From: UBA1858 sp963976865
GTDB taxonomy: Bacteria > Pseudomonadota > Gammaproteobacteria > UBA4575
Assembly: GCA_963976865.1 (NCBI GenBank)
Contig: CAXBLY010000001.1
Location: 496,001-560,000 of the forward strand
Direction: 5' to 3'
DNA: 64,000 bases
Shown: in pieces, positions 18,697 to 28,051 of the stretch
Position numbering within the stretch: position 1 is the first letter of the stretch
Layout of the letters: every line of letters starts with the position of its first letter
Translations under genes and position numbers: made by a program
The notes under the pieces: generated by a model
Seen by the model: only the letters and a program-made list of their open reading frames with translations
Databases searched by the model: none
What the model was told of the DNA's origin: nothing

Positions 18697-20070
18697 ATGT
18701 CTTTAAACGTCGTTATATTAGCCGCCGGCCAGGGCACCCGAATGCGCAGTAAGCTGCCTAAAGTCCTGCATCAGGTTGGGGGCAAATCAATGCTGGCTCA
18801 TACCATTACTACAGCAGAAAATCTGAATGCCGATAGAATTATTGTTGTATATGGGCATGGTGGCGAAGCTGTGAGATCAGCAATTCAAAATAAAAATATC
18901 GAATGGGTTGAACAAACCGAGAGACTAGGAACGGGACATGCTGTGCAACAGGCCATACCCTATTTTAAGGCAAGTGCAGACGAAAATATTTTAATTTTGT
19001 ATGGCGATGTGCCGCTAGTAAGTGAAAGCACCTTGAAAGCACTATTGAAACAGCAGCCAGACAAATCAATGGCAATTTTAACAACCAGACTGAGTAACCC
19101 ATATGGATATGGAAGAATAGTACGAAATGACGATGCAAAAGTAGAAAAAATTGTAGAAGAAAAAGATGCGAGTGAGGATATAAGGCAGATAACAGAAATA
19201 AACACAGGAATATTATGTGCGTCGTCACAAAGTTTAATTAAGTGGTTAAACAGCATAGACAATAAAAATCAACAGCAGGAATATTATTTAACAGATTGTG
19301 TTGGGCTTGCTGTTGCAGATGGAAAGCCTGTTGAGGCAGTAATATGTGAAGATCCAGCAGAAGTAATGGGTGTTAATAATAGAGTACATCTGGCTGATAT
19401 AGAAAACATATACCAGGCACGTCAGCGTGAGCAATTAATGTTGGGCGGAGTTACCCTGCGTAATGCTGCAAGTGTATTTGTAGAAGGAAATATAAATATA
19501 GGTAACGATATTATTATAGAGCCTAATGTAATGTTACGAGGCGAAATTACAATCGGAGATGATGTATCTATAGGAATGAATTGTGTAATTACAGATAGTG
19601 ATATTGCATCGGGATCGGTAATCCACCCAAACTCTGTAATTGAAGATTCAATAATAGGCGAGAAATGTGAAATAGGTCCTTTTGCTCGAGTGCGTCCCAA
19701 GACAAAATTAGCCAGTGAAGTGAAACTAGGCAATTTTGTAGAGGTTAAGAAATCCACAATTGCATCCGGCAGCAAGGTGAATCATTTAAGCTATATTGGT
19801 GATGCGAGCATTGGTGAAAAAACAAATATTGGAGCCGGAACAATTTGTTGCAATTATGATGGTGCCAATAAACATAAAACAATTATAGGCAACAATGTGT
19901 TTATAGGCTCGGATACGCAATTGGTAGCGCCGGTAAAAATAGAAGACGGTGCAACGATTGGGGCTGGCTCTACTATTACACGTGATGTCCCAGCTGAAAA
20001 ATTAACACTGTCGCGTAGCAAGCAAACGACCATAAGTAACTGGCAACGACCAGTTAAACAAAAGAAATAA
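18697..20070 (+). CDS. glmU: Bifunctional GlmU: GlcN-1-P acetyltransferase and GlcNAc-1-P uridyltransferase
   Basis: GlmU makes UDP-GlcNAc, the precursor of peptidoglycan and lipid A. The 457-residue protein has the N-terminal uridyltransferase motif LAAGQGTRMRSKLPKVLH at about 7-24. A C-terminal left-handed beta helix follows, with many hexapeptide repeats (such as IGDDVSIGMNCVI and IGAGTICCNYDG) that form the acetyltransferase. It is next to glmS, which supplies the preceding intermediate, as in many gammaproteobacteria. Confidence 0.98.
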   Translation: MSLNVVILAAGQGTRMRSKLPKVLHQVGGKSMLAHTITTAENLNADRIIVVYGHGGEAVRSAIQNKNIEWVEQTERLGTGHAVQQAIPYFKASADENILILYGDVPLVSESTLKALLKQQPDKSMAILTTRLSNPYGYGRIVRNDDAKVEKIVEEKDASEDIRQITEINTGILCASSQSLIKWLNSIDNKNQQQEYYLTDCVGLAVADGKPVEAVICEDPAEVMGVNNRVHLADIENIYQARQREQLMLGGVTLRNAASVFVEGNINIGNDIIIEPNVMLRGEITIGDDVSIGMNCVITDSDIASGSVIHPNSVIEDSIIGEKCEIGPFARVRPKTKLASEVKLGNFVEVKKSTIASGSKVNHLSYIGDASIGEKTNIGAGTICCNYDGANKHKTIIGNNVFIGSDTQLVAPVKIEDGATIGAGSTITRDVPAEKLTLSRSKQTTISNWQRPVKQKK

Positions 20071-20093
20071 AGGGAAGTAAGGAGACTTTCGAT

Positions 20094-21923
20094 ATGTGCG
20101 GAATCGTTGGAGCAATTTCAAAAAGAAATGTATCAAATATTCTATTAGAGGGCTTAAAGCGCCTTGAATACAGAGGGTATGATTCTGCAGGGATGGCTGT
20201 GCTTAATAAGGGCTTACTGGAAAGAATTCGCAGGCCAGGAAAAGTTGCCGAACTAAGCGATGCATTACACAAATCTAATTTAAGCGGAATAGTAGGAATA
20301 GCACATACGCGATGGGCAACACACGGAGTGCCATCAGAATATAATGCCCATCCACATATATGTAATGGACGAGTAGCAATTGTACATAATGGCATCATTG
20401 AAAATTATCAGGAACTGCGCGAAATGCAGTCCAAAGCAGGTTTCAAATTTACATCTGATACCGACACAGAAGTGATTGCACATCAAATTGTTCTCTATCT
20501 GGAAAAGGGTGACTCATTGTTTTTTGCAGTACAAAATACGGTGAAGGATCTGAAAGGTGCATATGCACTTGGCGTGATTGATCGTACAGATGAAGACAGA
20601 ATTATTGCCGCTCGCAGCGGGAGTCCGTTAATTATTGGTGTTGGCGTTGATGAAAACTTTATTGCATCTGATGTTCATGCGTTGCTAAAAGAAACACAAA
20701 AATTTATTTACCTTGAAAATGGTGATATTGCAGAAATAACTCGCGATAAAATATCGATATTTAATCTTAAGGGAGAATTTGTAGAAAGAGAGATCAAGTG
20801 CAGCAAGCAAAGCTCAGATGCAGCAGAGAAGGGTGAATATCCTCACTACATGCTTAAAGAAATTTATGAGCAGCCACGCGCGATAGCTGACACACTAGAA
20901 GGTCGAATACTGAATGGCCGTGTCATGGATGAGATCCTTGGGCCAAAAGCAAAAGGCATTCTGGATAAAGTGCAGGCAATACAGATTATTGCATGTGGAA
21001 CAAGTTATCATGCAGGCTTGGTAGCAAAATACTGGTTTGAAGAAATTGCGGGTATACACTGCCATGTTGAAGTCGCAAGTGAGTTTCGGTATCGAAAACA
21101 TGTTGTCAGACCGGGTACCCTATTTGTCACAATATCACAATCTGGGGAAACAGCAGACAGTCTTGCAGCACTATTACAGGCAAGTTCGGAAAACTATGTT
21201 GGATCACTAGTAGTGTGTAATGTGCCAGAAAGCTCACTGGTACGTGAGTCAGACCTGGTACTGATGACACATGCAGGCCCAGAGATTGGTGTTGCTTCAA
21301 CCAAAGCATTTACAACTCAGTTAGTCGCATTAATGATGCTGGTTGTATTGGTAGGCAGACGTAATGGCTTGCACCCGGAGATGGAAAAAATACTGGTTGA
21401 GCAGTTATTGAATCTGCCAGTAAGAATCAATAAAGCATTATCACTGGATAAGCCGATTAAAGAGCTGGCAAAACTATATAAAGATAAACAGCACACTTTA
21501 TTTCTTGGGCGCGGATCCCATCATCCAATAGCAATGGAGGGAGCTTTAAAGTTAAAAGAAATATCCTATATACATGCCGAAGCATATGCAGCTGGTGAAT
21601 TAAAGCATGGTCCTATTGCCTTGGTTGATAAAGATATGCCGGTCATTACGGTTGCGCCAAATAACGAGTTGCTGGAAAAATTAAAATCAAATATTGAAGA
21701 AGTGCGTGCACGCGGTGGGGAACTGCATGTATTTGCCGATGCTGGTTGTGCCTTTAAACTGGAAGAAGGTATGCAGCTGATAGAACTTGATGCGCCCGAA
21801 AATGCAGTAGCACCGATTATATTTACAATCCCGTTACAGTTACTTGCATATCATGTCGCAGTACTAAAAGGTACTGATGTAGATCAGCCACGTAACCTGG
21901 CTAAATCAGTCACGGTAGAATAG
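20094..21923 (+). CDS. glmS: Glutamine--fructose-6-phosphate aminotransferase (isomerizing)
   Basis: GlmS converts fructose-6-P and glutamine to glucosamine-6-P, the first step to UDP-GlcNAc. The 609-residue protein starts MCGIVGAI, so Cys becomes the N-terminal nucleophile of the class II glutaminase domain. Two SIS sugar-isomerase domains follow (ISQSGETADSL and LGRGSHHPIAMEGALKLKEI) and the end is DQPRNLAKSVTVE, as in the family. AAGGAG precedes ATG 20094. I see no glmS ribozyme in the 23-bp gap, as expected outside Firmicutes. Confidence 0.98.
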   Translation: MCGIVGAISKRNVSNILLEGLKRLEYRGYDSAGMAVLNKGLLERIRRPGKVAELSDALHKSNLSGIVGIAHTRWATHGVPSEYNAHPHICNGRVAIVHNGIIENYQELREMQSKAGFKFTSDTDTEVIAHQIVLYLEKGDSLFFAVQNTVKDLKGAYALGVIDRTDEDRIIAARSGSPLIIGVGVDENFIASDVHALLKETQKFIYLENGDIAEITRDKISIFNLKGEFVEREIKCSKQSSDAAEKGEYPHYMLKEIYEQPRAIADTLEGRILNGRVMDEILGPKAKGILDKVQAIQIIACGTSYHAGLVAKYWFEEIAGIHCHVEVASEFRYRKHVVRPGTLFVTISQSGETADSLAALLQASSENYVGSLVVCNVPESSLVRESDLVLMTHAGPEIGVASTKAFTTQLVALMMLVVLVGRRNGLHPEMEKILVEQLLNLPVRINKALSLDKPIKELAKLYKDKQHTLFLGRGSHHPIAMEGALKLKEISYIHAEAYAAGELKHGPIALVDKDMPVITVAPNNELLEKLKSNIEEVRARGGELHVFADAGCAFKLEEGMQLIELDAPENAVAPIIFTIPLQLLAYHVAVLKGTDVDQPRNLAKSVTVE

Positions 21924-21945
21924 ATTCAACTGTGTAAATCGTTGC

Positions 21946-21961
21946 ATAGTGAATTCACTAT
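21946..21961. repeat. 16-bp perfect palindrome between glmS and the flippase gene
   Basis: ATAGTGAATTCACTAT reads the same on both strands and lies 23 bp after the glmS stop. No T-run follows, so it is not a standard terminator. It could be an operator for the downstream flippase gene or a 3'-end hairpin. Confidence 0.4.
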
Positions 21962-22003
21962 CAGTAACAGAAATCAAGATGTAACCATAGTTAAATATTA
22001 GCC

Positions 22004-23440
22004 ATGTCTATTGGAAAACAGGTCTCTAGCTCGATTCGATGGATGGCGGGTATGCGAGTTATCAGCCAGATACTTACCTGGGTAGCTACACTACTGGTGA
22101 TAAGGCTTCTTTCGCCTGAAGATTATGGATTAATGGCACTGGCCGCGGTAGTCATAGGGCTGCTGGATATCCTGGATGATATGGGATTGGCTTCAGCGCT
22201 GGTGAAAAAACAGCAGATAAGCGAAAAGTTTGTACAGCAAATATTCGGCATGCTGTTTATATTCAATACCGGTTTCTATGTGATACTTTATTTGACCGCA
22301 CCACTGGTTGCAGACTTTTTTGGAGACCAGCGTCTGGCAATTATAATTCAGGTATTAGGTTTACAAACACTAATTCGTATTTTCTTCTATATACCAAATG
22401 CCATGATGAGAAGGAATATGGAATTTCGCAGTGTGTCCCTGATAAGGTTTGTGGCGGTTGTCGGGCAAAGCCTGTCGATCCTGGCGTTAGCCTATTACGG
22501 TCATGGTGTCTGGTCTTTAGTCTATGGCTCACTGGTATATACGGCAGTACAGACTTTAGGTGCAATGATGGTATACCGCTCTGTGGTTAGGCCGAGTTTC
22601 TCATTTGCAGGCATAGGTGAAGCATTGAGCTTTGGCGGCCTGATTACTGTGCATCGCTTGCTTTACTATTTCTATAATGCTGCAGATGCGGTAGTTCTGG
22701 GTAAAATCGTTGGTCAAAAGGCATTAGGGTATTACTCCGTTGCGATGCAAATCGCCTGTCTGCCAATGGACAAATTTATGATGATACTGAATGAAGTGGG
22801 ATTTTCAGCATTTTCAACCATTCAGGATGACCAACAAAAGATGAATGAACTATTGTGTAAAGCAGTACGTTTGCTTGGAATAGTGGTATTCCCGGTATTT
22901 ATAGGTATGTCCTGCACTGCACCCGAATTAGTGTCTGTGCTGTTAGGTGAGAAGTGGACAGCTGTGACAATTCCCTTGCAGATAGTCAGTATAGTGATGG
23001 CACTTAAGATGATGAATATTACTGATCCATTATTATTTGCAATGGGTCGGCCAGATGTAGGTGTTAAAGCACTGGCAATAGGCTGTGTGATTATGCCGAT
23101 TGCTTTCTATATTGGTGCGCAATGGGGCTTGGTCGGAATATCACTGTCATGGTTAATCGCCTATCCACCGTACTTTTATATTTCCATGAAAATAGTGCTC
23201 GCAACCATTGGAATGAAGTTTGGTACTTATGTACGTGAATTTGCTTACCCAGCTTTGTTTAGTGGAATTATGTATGTGATGGTAATGCTTGCCAGGGAAT
23301 TCATTAGTCCTTTAATAGGCAATGAAATAATTGAATTGGTTATGTTGATATTTGTCGGTGCTGTTACATACACCGGACTGGTATTAGCATTTCAACGGGA
23401 TACAACATTGCAATTATATTCCATGGTGAAAAGTCGCTAA
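22004..23440 (+). CDS. Wzx-type polysaccharide flippase / lipopolysaccharide biosynthesis protein
   Basis: A 478-residue, highly hydrophobic protein with about 12-14 predicted membrane helices. It resembles the WzxC/Polysacc_synt_3 branch of the MOP exporter superfamily, with the typical N-terminal half SEDYGLMALAAVVIGLLD-like block (here SPEDYGLMALAAVV). Such proteins flip undecaprenyl-linked sugars across the inner membrane. It stands alone between glmS and aceE, with no glycosyltransferase beside it; the EPS genes at 31771-37491 are possible clients. The substrate is unknown. Confidence 0.85.
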   Translation: MSIGKQVSSSIRWMAGMRVISQILTWVATLLVIRLLSPEDYGLMALAAVVIGLLDILDDMGLASALVKKQQISEKFVQQIFGMLFIFNTGFYVILYLTAPLVADFFGDQRLAIIIQVLGLQTLIRIFFYIPNAMMRRNMEFRSVSLIRFVAVVGQSLSILALAYYGHGVWSLVYGSLVYTAVQTLGAMMVYRSVVRPSFSFAGIGEALSFGGLITVHRLLYYFYNAADAVVLGKIVGQKALGYYSVAMQIACLPMDKFMMILNEVGFSAFSTIQDDQQKMNELLCKAVRLLGIVVFPVFIGMSCTAPELVSVLLGEKWTAVTIPLQIVSIVMALKMMNITDPLLFAMGRPDVGVKALAIGCVIMPIAFYIGAQWGLVGISLSWLIAYPPYFYISMKIVLATIGMKFGTYVREFAYPALFSGIMYVMVMLAREFISPLIGNEIIELVMLIFVGAVTYTGLVLAFQRDTTLQLYSMVKSR

Positions 23441-23611
23441 CGATTAAGCATATTCAGCAATGACGAATATAGTCGATCAAATAACCTTGTAACAAATAGA
23501 ATAACCGCCAGGCGTCATTTACAGAGAGGATGGTCAGGACACTATAGTAAACCATTAAAAAGTAGTATAAGTTAAGTCAACATAGTTTCGTTTGTCGAAT
23601 AAAAGGAGCAT

Positions 23612-26272
23612 ATGTTGGCTGAGCGACCAGAAATTGAAGATGAAGAAACTCTAGAGTGGGTACAGGCATTACACGATGTCATTGAGCATGCCGGTGAGGA
23701 CAAAGCTCATCAAATAATAGAGACTTTAATTACTGAAGCACGTCGTGCTGGCGTTAACCTTCCTTTTAAAACAACCACACCTTATATTAATACGATAGAT
23801 AGCGCAGACGAAGAACGTCTACCCGGTGACCTGTCACTAGAACATCGTGTCAGATCACTTGAACGCTGGAATGCTTTAGCCATGGTAGTTCAGGCAGCAA
23901 AAGTGTCGACTGAACTCGGTGGGCATATTTCTTCGTACGCATCAGCAGCCACCTTGTACAGCATTGGTTTCAACCATTTTTTCAAAGGGTCCAGCGAAGA
24001 ACATAATGGCGATCTGATTTACTTTCAGGGTCACGCAGCACCAGGAGTTTACGCACGTGCCTATCTTGAGGGAAGACTGACTGAGCAACAATTAAAAAAT
24101 TTCCGCAGAGACGTCGATGGTAAGGGCCTAACCTCGTATCCACATCCCTGGTTAATGCCAGATTTTTGGCAGTTCCCGACAGTCTCCATGGGATTAGGCC
24201 CGATCACAGGTATCTATCAAGCCAGGTTTATGAAGTACTTAAACGATCGCAACCTAAAAGGTGAAGAAGGGCGAAAAGTCTGGGTATTTACCGGCGATGG
24301 TGAAATGGATGAACCTGAATCACTGGGAGCAATTTCGTTAGCCGCACGAGAAAACCTGGACAATCTGATATTTGTAGTCAACTGTAACCTGCAACGTCTT
24401 GATGGTCCTGTAAGAGGTAACGGAAAAATTATACAGGAACTGGAAGGCGTTTTCCGTGGCGCAGGCTGGAATGTAATCAAGCTGATCTGGGGGTCCAACT
24501 GGGATCCATTATTTGAAAATGATGATACTGGCATTCTATTAAAACGCATGGAAGAAGCGGTCGATGGTGATTACCAAAACTATCGTGCAAAGGGTGGTGC
24601 CTATACCAGGAAACATTTTTTTGGCAAGTATCCCGAGCTGGAAGCATTAGTATCGAAAATGACAGATGAAGATCTGTGGCGACTAAACCGGGGTGGGCAT
24701 GATCAGCAAAAAGTATATGCGGCGTATGCAGCTGCAGTAAAACACAAAGGACAACCAACCGTTATCCTTGCAAAAACGGTGAAGGGTTATGGCCTCGGTA
24801 AAAGTGGTGAGAGTATGAATATAGCTCATCAATTAAAAAAACCAACAAAAGAATCAATTAAGGAATTTCGGGACCGTTATCAGATACCTGTCTCAGACGA
24901 TGATCTGGATAGCGTGCCATTTTACAGGCCGGCTGACGATAGTCCTGAAATAAAATTCATAAAAGAATGTCGAAAGAAACTGGGTGGTGAAATACCACAG
25001 AGAAAAGAGTTTCCAACAATAGATACATTTGAGATTCCTGCATTTGATATATTTGAAAAATTAGTTGCAGATAGCGGTGATAGAGAATACTCAACAACAA
25101 TGACGTTTGTTCGCATACTGACAGCGCTGACAAGAGAAAAAGGTATAAGTAAATATATTGTGCCTATTGTTCCAGACGAAGCACGCACATTTGGAATGGA
25201 AGGGATGTTTCGAACCATGGGAATATATTCGCGTAAAGGCCAGTTGTATGACCCGGTAGATGCAGACGAACTTATGTTTTATCGCGAAGATAAGGCGGGA
25301 CAGATATTGCAGGAAGGAATCAATGAAGCTGGTGCCATGTCCTCATGGATAGCGGCAGCATGTTCATACAGCAGCAATGGAATTACAATGATTCCATTCT
25401 ATATATTTTATTCCATGTTTGGTTTCCAGCGTATCGGAGATCTGGCCTGGCTAGCGGCAGATAGTCATTCACGTGGTTTCCTGCTTGGTGGAACTGCAGG
25501 GAGAACGACATTAGCAGGAGAGGGTCTTCAACATCAGGATGGACAAAGCCACATCATGGCGAACTTTATTCCAAACTGTCGAAGTTACGATCCAGCGTTC
25601 GGTTATGAGCTAGCTGTAATTATTCATGATGGACTGGTGCGTATGTATCAGAAACAGGAAGACTGTTTTTATTACATCACTGTAATGAATGAAAAGTATA
25701 AGCACCCTGCCATGCCGAAGAATGCTGAGGAAGGAATAATAAAGGGCATGTATTTATTAAAAGAAACAGGCGATAAATACGATGTACAATTATTAGGCTC
25801 AGGAACAATTCTGCGAGAAGTGATAAAAGCAGGGGAAATACTGGAAAAAGAATACGCAATAACAGCAAAGATCTGGAGTGTAACCAGTTTCAATGAACTG
25901 TACAGAGATGGCGTGGAAGTAAACCGCTGGAATATGCTGCACCCGGAGCAGGAAGCGAAGCAATCCTATGTGAGTAAATGTCTGGCTTCAGATAAACAGC
26001 CTGTTATAGCAGCAAGTGATTATGTGAAACTGTATGCTGACCAGATCAGGTCGCTAGTACCAGGAAACTATCGAGTACTGGGTACTGACGGGTTTGGGCG
26101 AAGTGACACACGCGAGAAACTTCGTGAATATTTCGAAGTAGATTACCGCTATGTGATTGTGGCAACACTGAGCGAACTGGCACAGTTAAATATAATAGAT
26201 AAAAAGATAGTCAAACAGGCTATAAAAAAATACAAGCTGGATGCGGACAGAATAAATCCCATGTTTGGTTAA
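23612..26272 (+). CDS. aceE: Pyruvate dehydrogenase E1 component, homodimeric type
   Basis: E1 decarboxylates pyruvate with thiamine diphosphate and passes the acetyl group to the lipoyl arm of E2. The 886-residue length matches the AceE family (about 887). The ThDP/Mg2+ motif begins GDGEMDEPES at residues 228-237 and ends at NCN about 30 residues on. It starts at ATG 23612 behind AGGAG. aceF begins 7 bp after its stop, so E1 and E2 are co-expressed. The 171-bp upstream gap probably holds the promoter; I recognise no PdhR site there. Confidence 0.98.
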   Translation: MLAERPEIEDEETLEWVQALHDVIEHAGEDKAHQIIETLITEARRAGVNLPFKTTTPYINTIDSADEERLPGDLSLEHRVRSLERWNALAMVVQAAKVSTELGGHISSYASAATLYSIGFNHFFKGSSEEHNGDLIYFQGHAAPGVYARAYLEGRLTEQQLKNFRRDVDGKGLTSYPHPWLMPDFWQFPTVSMGLGPITGIYQARFMKYLNDRNLKGEEGRKVWVFTGDGEMDEPESLGAISLAARENLDNLIFVVNCNLQRLDGPVRGNGKIIQELEGVFRGAGWNVIKLIWGSNWDPLFENDDTGILLKRMEEAVDGDYQNYRAKGGAYTRKHFFGKYPELEALVSKMTDEDLWRLNRGGHDQQKVYAAYAAAVKHKGQPTVILAKTVKGYGLGKSGESMNIAHQLKKPTKESIKEFRDRYQIPVSDDDLDSVPFYRPADDSPEIKFIKECRKKLGGEIPQRKEFPTIDTFEIPAFDIFEKLVADSGDREYSTTMTFVRILTALTREKGISKYIVPIVPDEARTFGMEGMFRTMGIYSRKGQLYDPVDADELMFYREDKAGQILQEGINEAGAMSSWIAAACSYSSNGITMIPFYIFYSMFGFQRIGDLAWLAADSHSRGFLLGGTAGRTTLAGEGLQHQDGQSHIMANFIPNCRSYDPAFGYELAVIIHDGLVRMYQKQEDCFYYITVMNEKYKHPAMPKNAEEGIIKGMYLLKETGDKYDVQLLGSGTILREVIKAGEILEKEYAITAKIWSVTSFNELYRDGVEVNRWNMLHPEQEAKQSYVSKCLASDKQPVIAASDYVKLYADQIRSLVPGNYRVLGTDGFGRSDTREKLREYFEVDYRYVIVATLSELAQLNIIDKKIVKQAIKKYKLDADRINPMFG

Positions 26273-26279
26273 AAAGTAA

Positions 26280-27548
26280 ATGAGTGAAGAGAAAACAATT
26301 GTTGCGACAGACCTGGAAGACTTCGATGAAGTAGAAGTTATCGAAGTGCTTGTATCACAGGGTGAATCAGTAGAAGCAAATCAGGCACTGGTTACACTTG
26401 AAAGTGACAAGGCTATGATGGAATTTCCAGCTTCTGAAGCAGGAGTTGTAAAAAGCATTAATGTTTCGGTTGGGGATAAGGTAAAGCAGGGTGATGCACT
26501 TCTGATTCTGGATATCGAAAAACATACAAGCACGAATATCGAGGAAGAATCAAAAGAAAATAGTAATACTGATAATAATGACCGTGAAATACTTAAGCAA
26601 TCTGAAGAAAAAAAGCCTGATGTAAAATCCAGTCAAGCAGATAAAAAAACAAAAACAGATAGCGCCTACGCCAGTCCGTCAGTACGCAGATATGCAAATG
26701 AGCTCGGCATAGATCTGGAACGTGTAACGGGAAGCGCAAAAAAAGGAAGAATTCTAAAAAAGGATATCCAGAGCCATGTACAAAGACAGGTATCAACAAT
26801 AGGTGGTAAAAATAATGGCAAAACAGACTCGCTACCCGATTTTAGCCAGTTTGGTGAAACTGAGGAAGCACCACTTAATAAGCTAAAACAGATAGCCGCC
26901 AGACATCTTCATCACTCATGGAACGTAGCTCCTCATGTCACGCAATTCGATGATGCCGATATCACTGAACTGGAGAATGCGCGTAAGCAGCTTAAGGAAA
27001 AAGTTGAGCAGGATGGAATTAAATTAACACTGTTGCCTTTTATCATGAAAGCAATGGTGAAATGTATGCAGGAAAATCCAGACTTTAATAGTTCAATTAA
27101 TCAGGATGTGTCAGGATTAATATATAAAAAATATTTCCATATTGGTATTGCAGTAGATACGCCACGTGGCTTAGTTGTACCTGTGATCAGGGATGTAGAT
27201 AAAAAGAAATTGCCAGAGTTAGCCAGAGAGCTAATGGAGCTCAGCACACGTGCGCGGGATAATAAATTAAGCCCGTCTGATATGCAGGGTGGATGTATGA
27301 CAATTACCAGTCTGGGAGGAATTGGTGGTCAATATTTTACCCCGATCATAAACTTTCCTGAAGTCGCGATATTAGGTATTTCAAGAAGTTATAAAAAACT
27401 TGTTAAAGATGGCGATGATATTAGTGAGCGCTTAATGCTGCCAATGTCACTAAGCTATGATCACCGGGCGATTGATGGAGTGGCAGGAGTAAAATTTACA
27501 ACAAGTCTTAAGGATAAACTCAATGATATCTGGTCACTGATGGTATAG
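26280..27548 (+). CDS. aceF: Pyruvate dehydrogenase E2, dihydrolipoamide acetyltransferase
   Basis: E2 is the core of the complex and transfers acetyl to CoA. The 422-residue protein has a single lipoyl domain with Lys44 in ESDKAMMEF. A Lys/Glu-rich linker leads to a peripheral-subunit-binding domain (about 129-165, SPSVRRYANELGIDL) and a catalytic domain with His395 and Asp399 in SYDHRAIDG. Many gammaproteobacterial AceF proteins carry two or three lipoyl domains, so this is a short form. No E3 gene (lpdA) follows; the next gene is convergent with no gap. Confidence 0.97.
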   Translation: MSEEKTIVATDLEDFDEVEVIEVLVSQGESVEANQALVTLESDKAMMEFPASEAGVVKSINVSVGDKVKQGDALLILDIEKHTSTNIEEESKENSNTDNNDREILKQSEEKKPDVKSSQADKKTKTDSAYASPSVRRYANELGIDLERVTGSAKKGRILKKDIQSHVQRQVSTIGGKNNGKTDSLPDFSQFGETEEAPLNKLKQIAARHLHHSWNVAPHVTQFDDADITELENARKQLKEKVEQDGIKLTLLPFIMKAMVKCMQENPDFNSSINQDVSGLIYKKYFHIGIAVDTPRGLVVPVIRDVDKKKLPELARELMELSTRARDNKLSPSDMQGGCMTITSLGGIGGQYFTPIINFPEVAILGISRSYKKLVKDGDDISERLMLPMSLSYDHRAIDGVAGVKFTTSLKDKLNDIWSLMV

Positions 27549-27803
27549 TTATAAAATCACAGTGACTTGATAAATAAGAACTGTTACCAGGGTCACCAGT
27601 AGCAATAACGTTTTATAATTCGTTTTCGCATGTTTGGCAGGTGTATTTTTAACAGCATTGGATTCAGCGGCATGTGTAGGCTTTTCTTCATGCTCACGGA
27701 TTTTTACCTCAAAATTATTTAAGGCAATATTTGGGTTTACAACAGTCTCTTCAAATTTGTCCATAGCTAGATTACTCGTGAGTAAAGTGACATCCGTGTC
27801 CAT
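27549..27803 (-). CDS. Unrecognised small tail-anchored membrane protein
   Basis: The 84-residue product has a polar N-terminal two-thirds and one hydrophobic segment at the extreme C-terminus (about 64-84, ending VTVLIYQVTVIL), like a tail-anchored protein. AAGGA lies five bases before the ATG, which supports real translation. Its stop abuts the aceF stop with no gap, in convergent orientation. I recognise no family. About 120 bp upstream of its start is the AT-rich palindrome at 27924-27938. An 89-residue reading frame on the opposite strand is taken as a shadow. Confidence 0.55.
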   Translation of the reverse strand: MDTDVTLLTSNLAMDKFEETVVNPNIALNNFEVKIREHEEKPTHAAESNAVKNTPAKHAKTNYKTLLLLVTLVTVLIYQVTVIL

Positions 27804-27923
27804 TAGTCCTTGTGTAACTATTAAACATAAAATAAATCTGAATTTATGTTTTGCTGGTCACAATTTATATAGGCACAGACAGACACACATGAACAAGTGC
27901 TGAAAACTTGAACATGTTCTCAA

Positions 27924-27938
27924 AAATAATCATTATTT
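27924..27938. promoter_or_regulatory. AT-rich perfect palindrome resembling half of a Fur box
   Basis: AAATAATCATTATTT is a perfect 15-bp palindrome in the 248-bp gap between two minus-strand genes. It agrees at 11 of 13 positions with the GATAATCATTATC part of the E. coli Fur consensus. It could serve the small gene at 27549-27803. AT-rich palindromes arise easily by chance in such DNA. The neighbouring palindrome GAACATGTTC (27910-27919) is also noted. Confidence 0.3.
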
Positions 27939-28051
27939 ATACTAAATTATCAGACACTACCTCATTTATTAGTGAGTTAATCAAATGTGATTGGCTTCAT
28001 ATATTCATCTATATAAGTCAAAAACATTGATAAACGGTATTTATCATAGCG

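Noticed and set aside
27634..27903. 89-residue plus-strand frame opposite the small tail-anchored protein gene
   Set aside because: The minus-strand frame has a good ribosome-binding site and a sensible membrane anchor; this one has neither.
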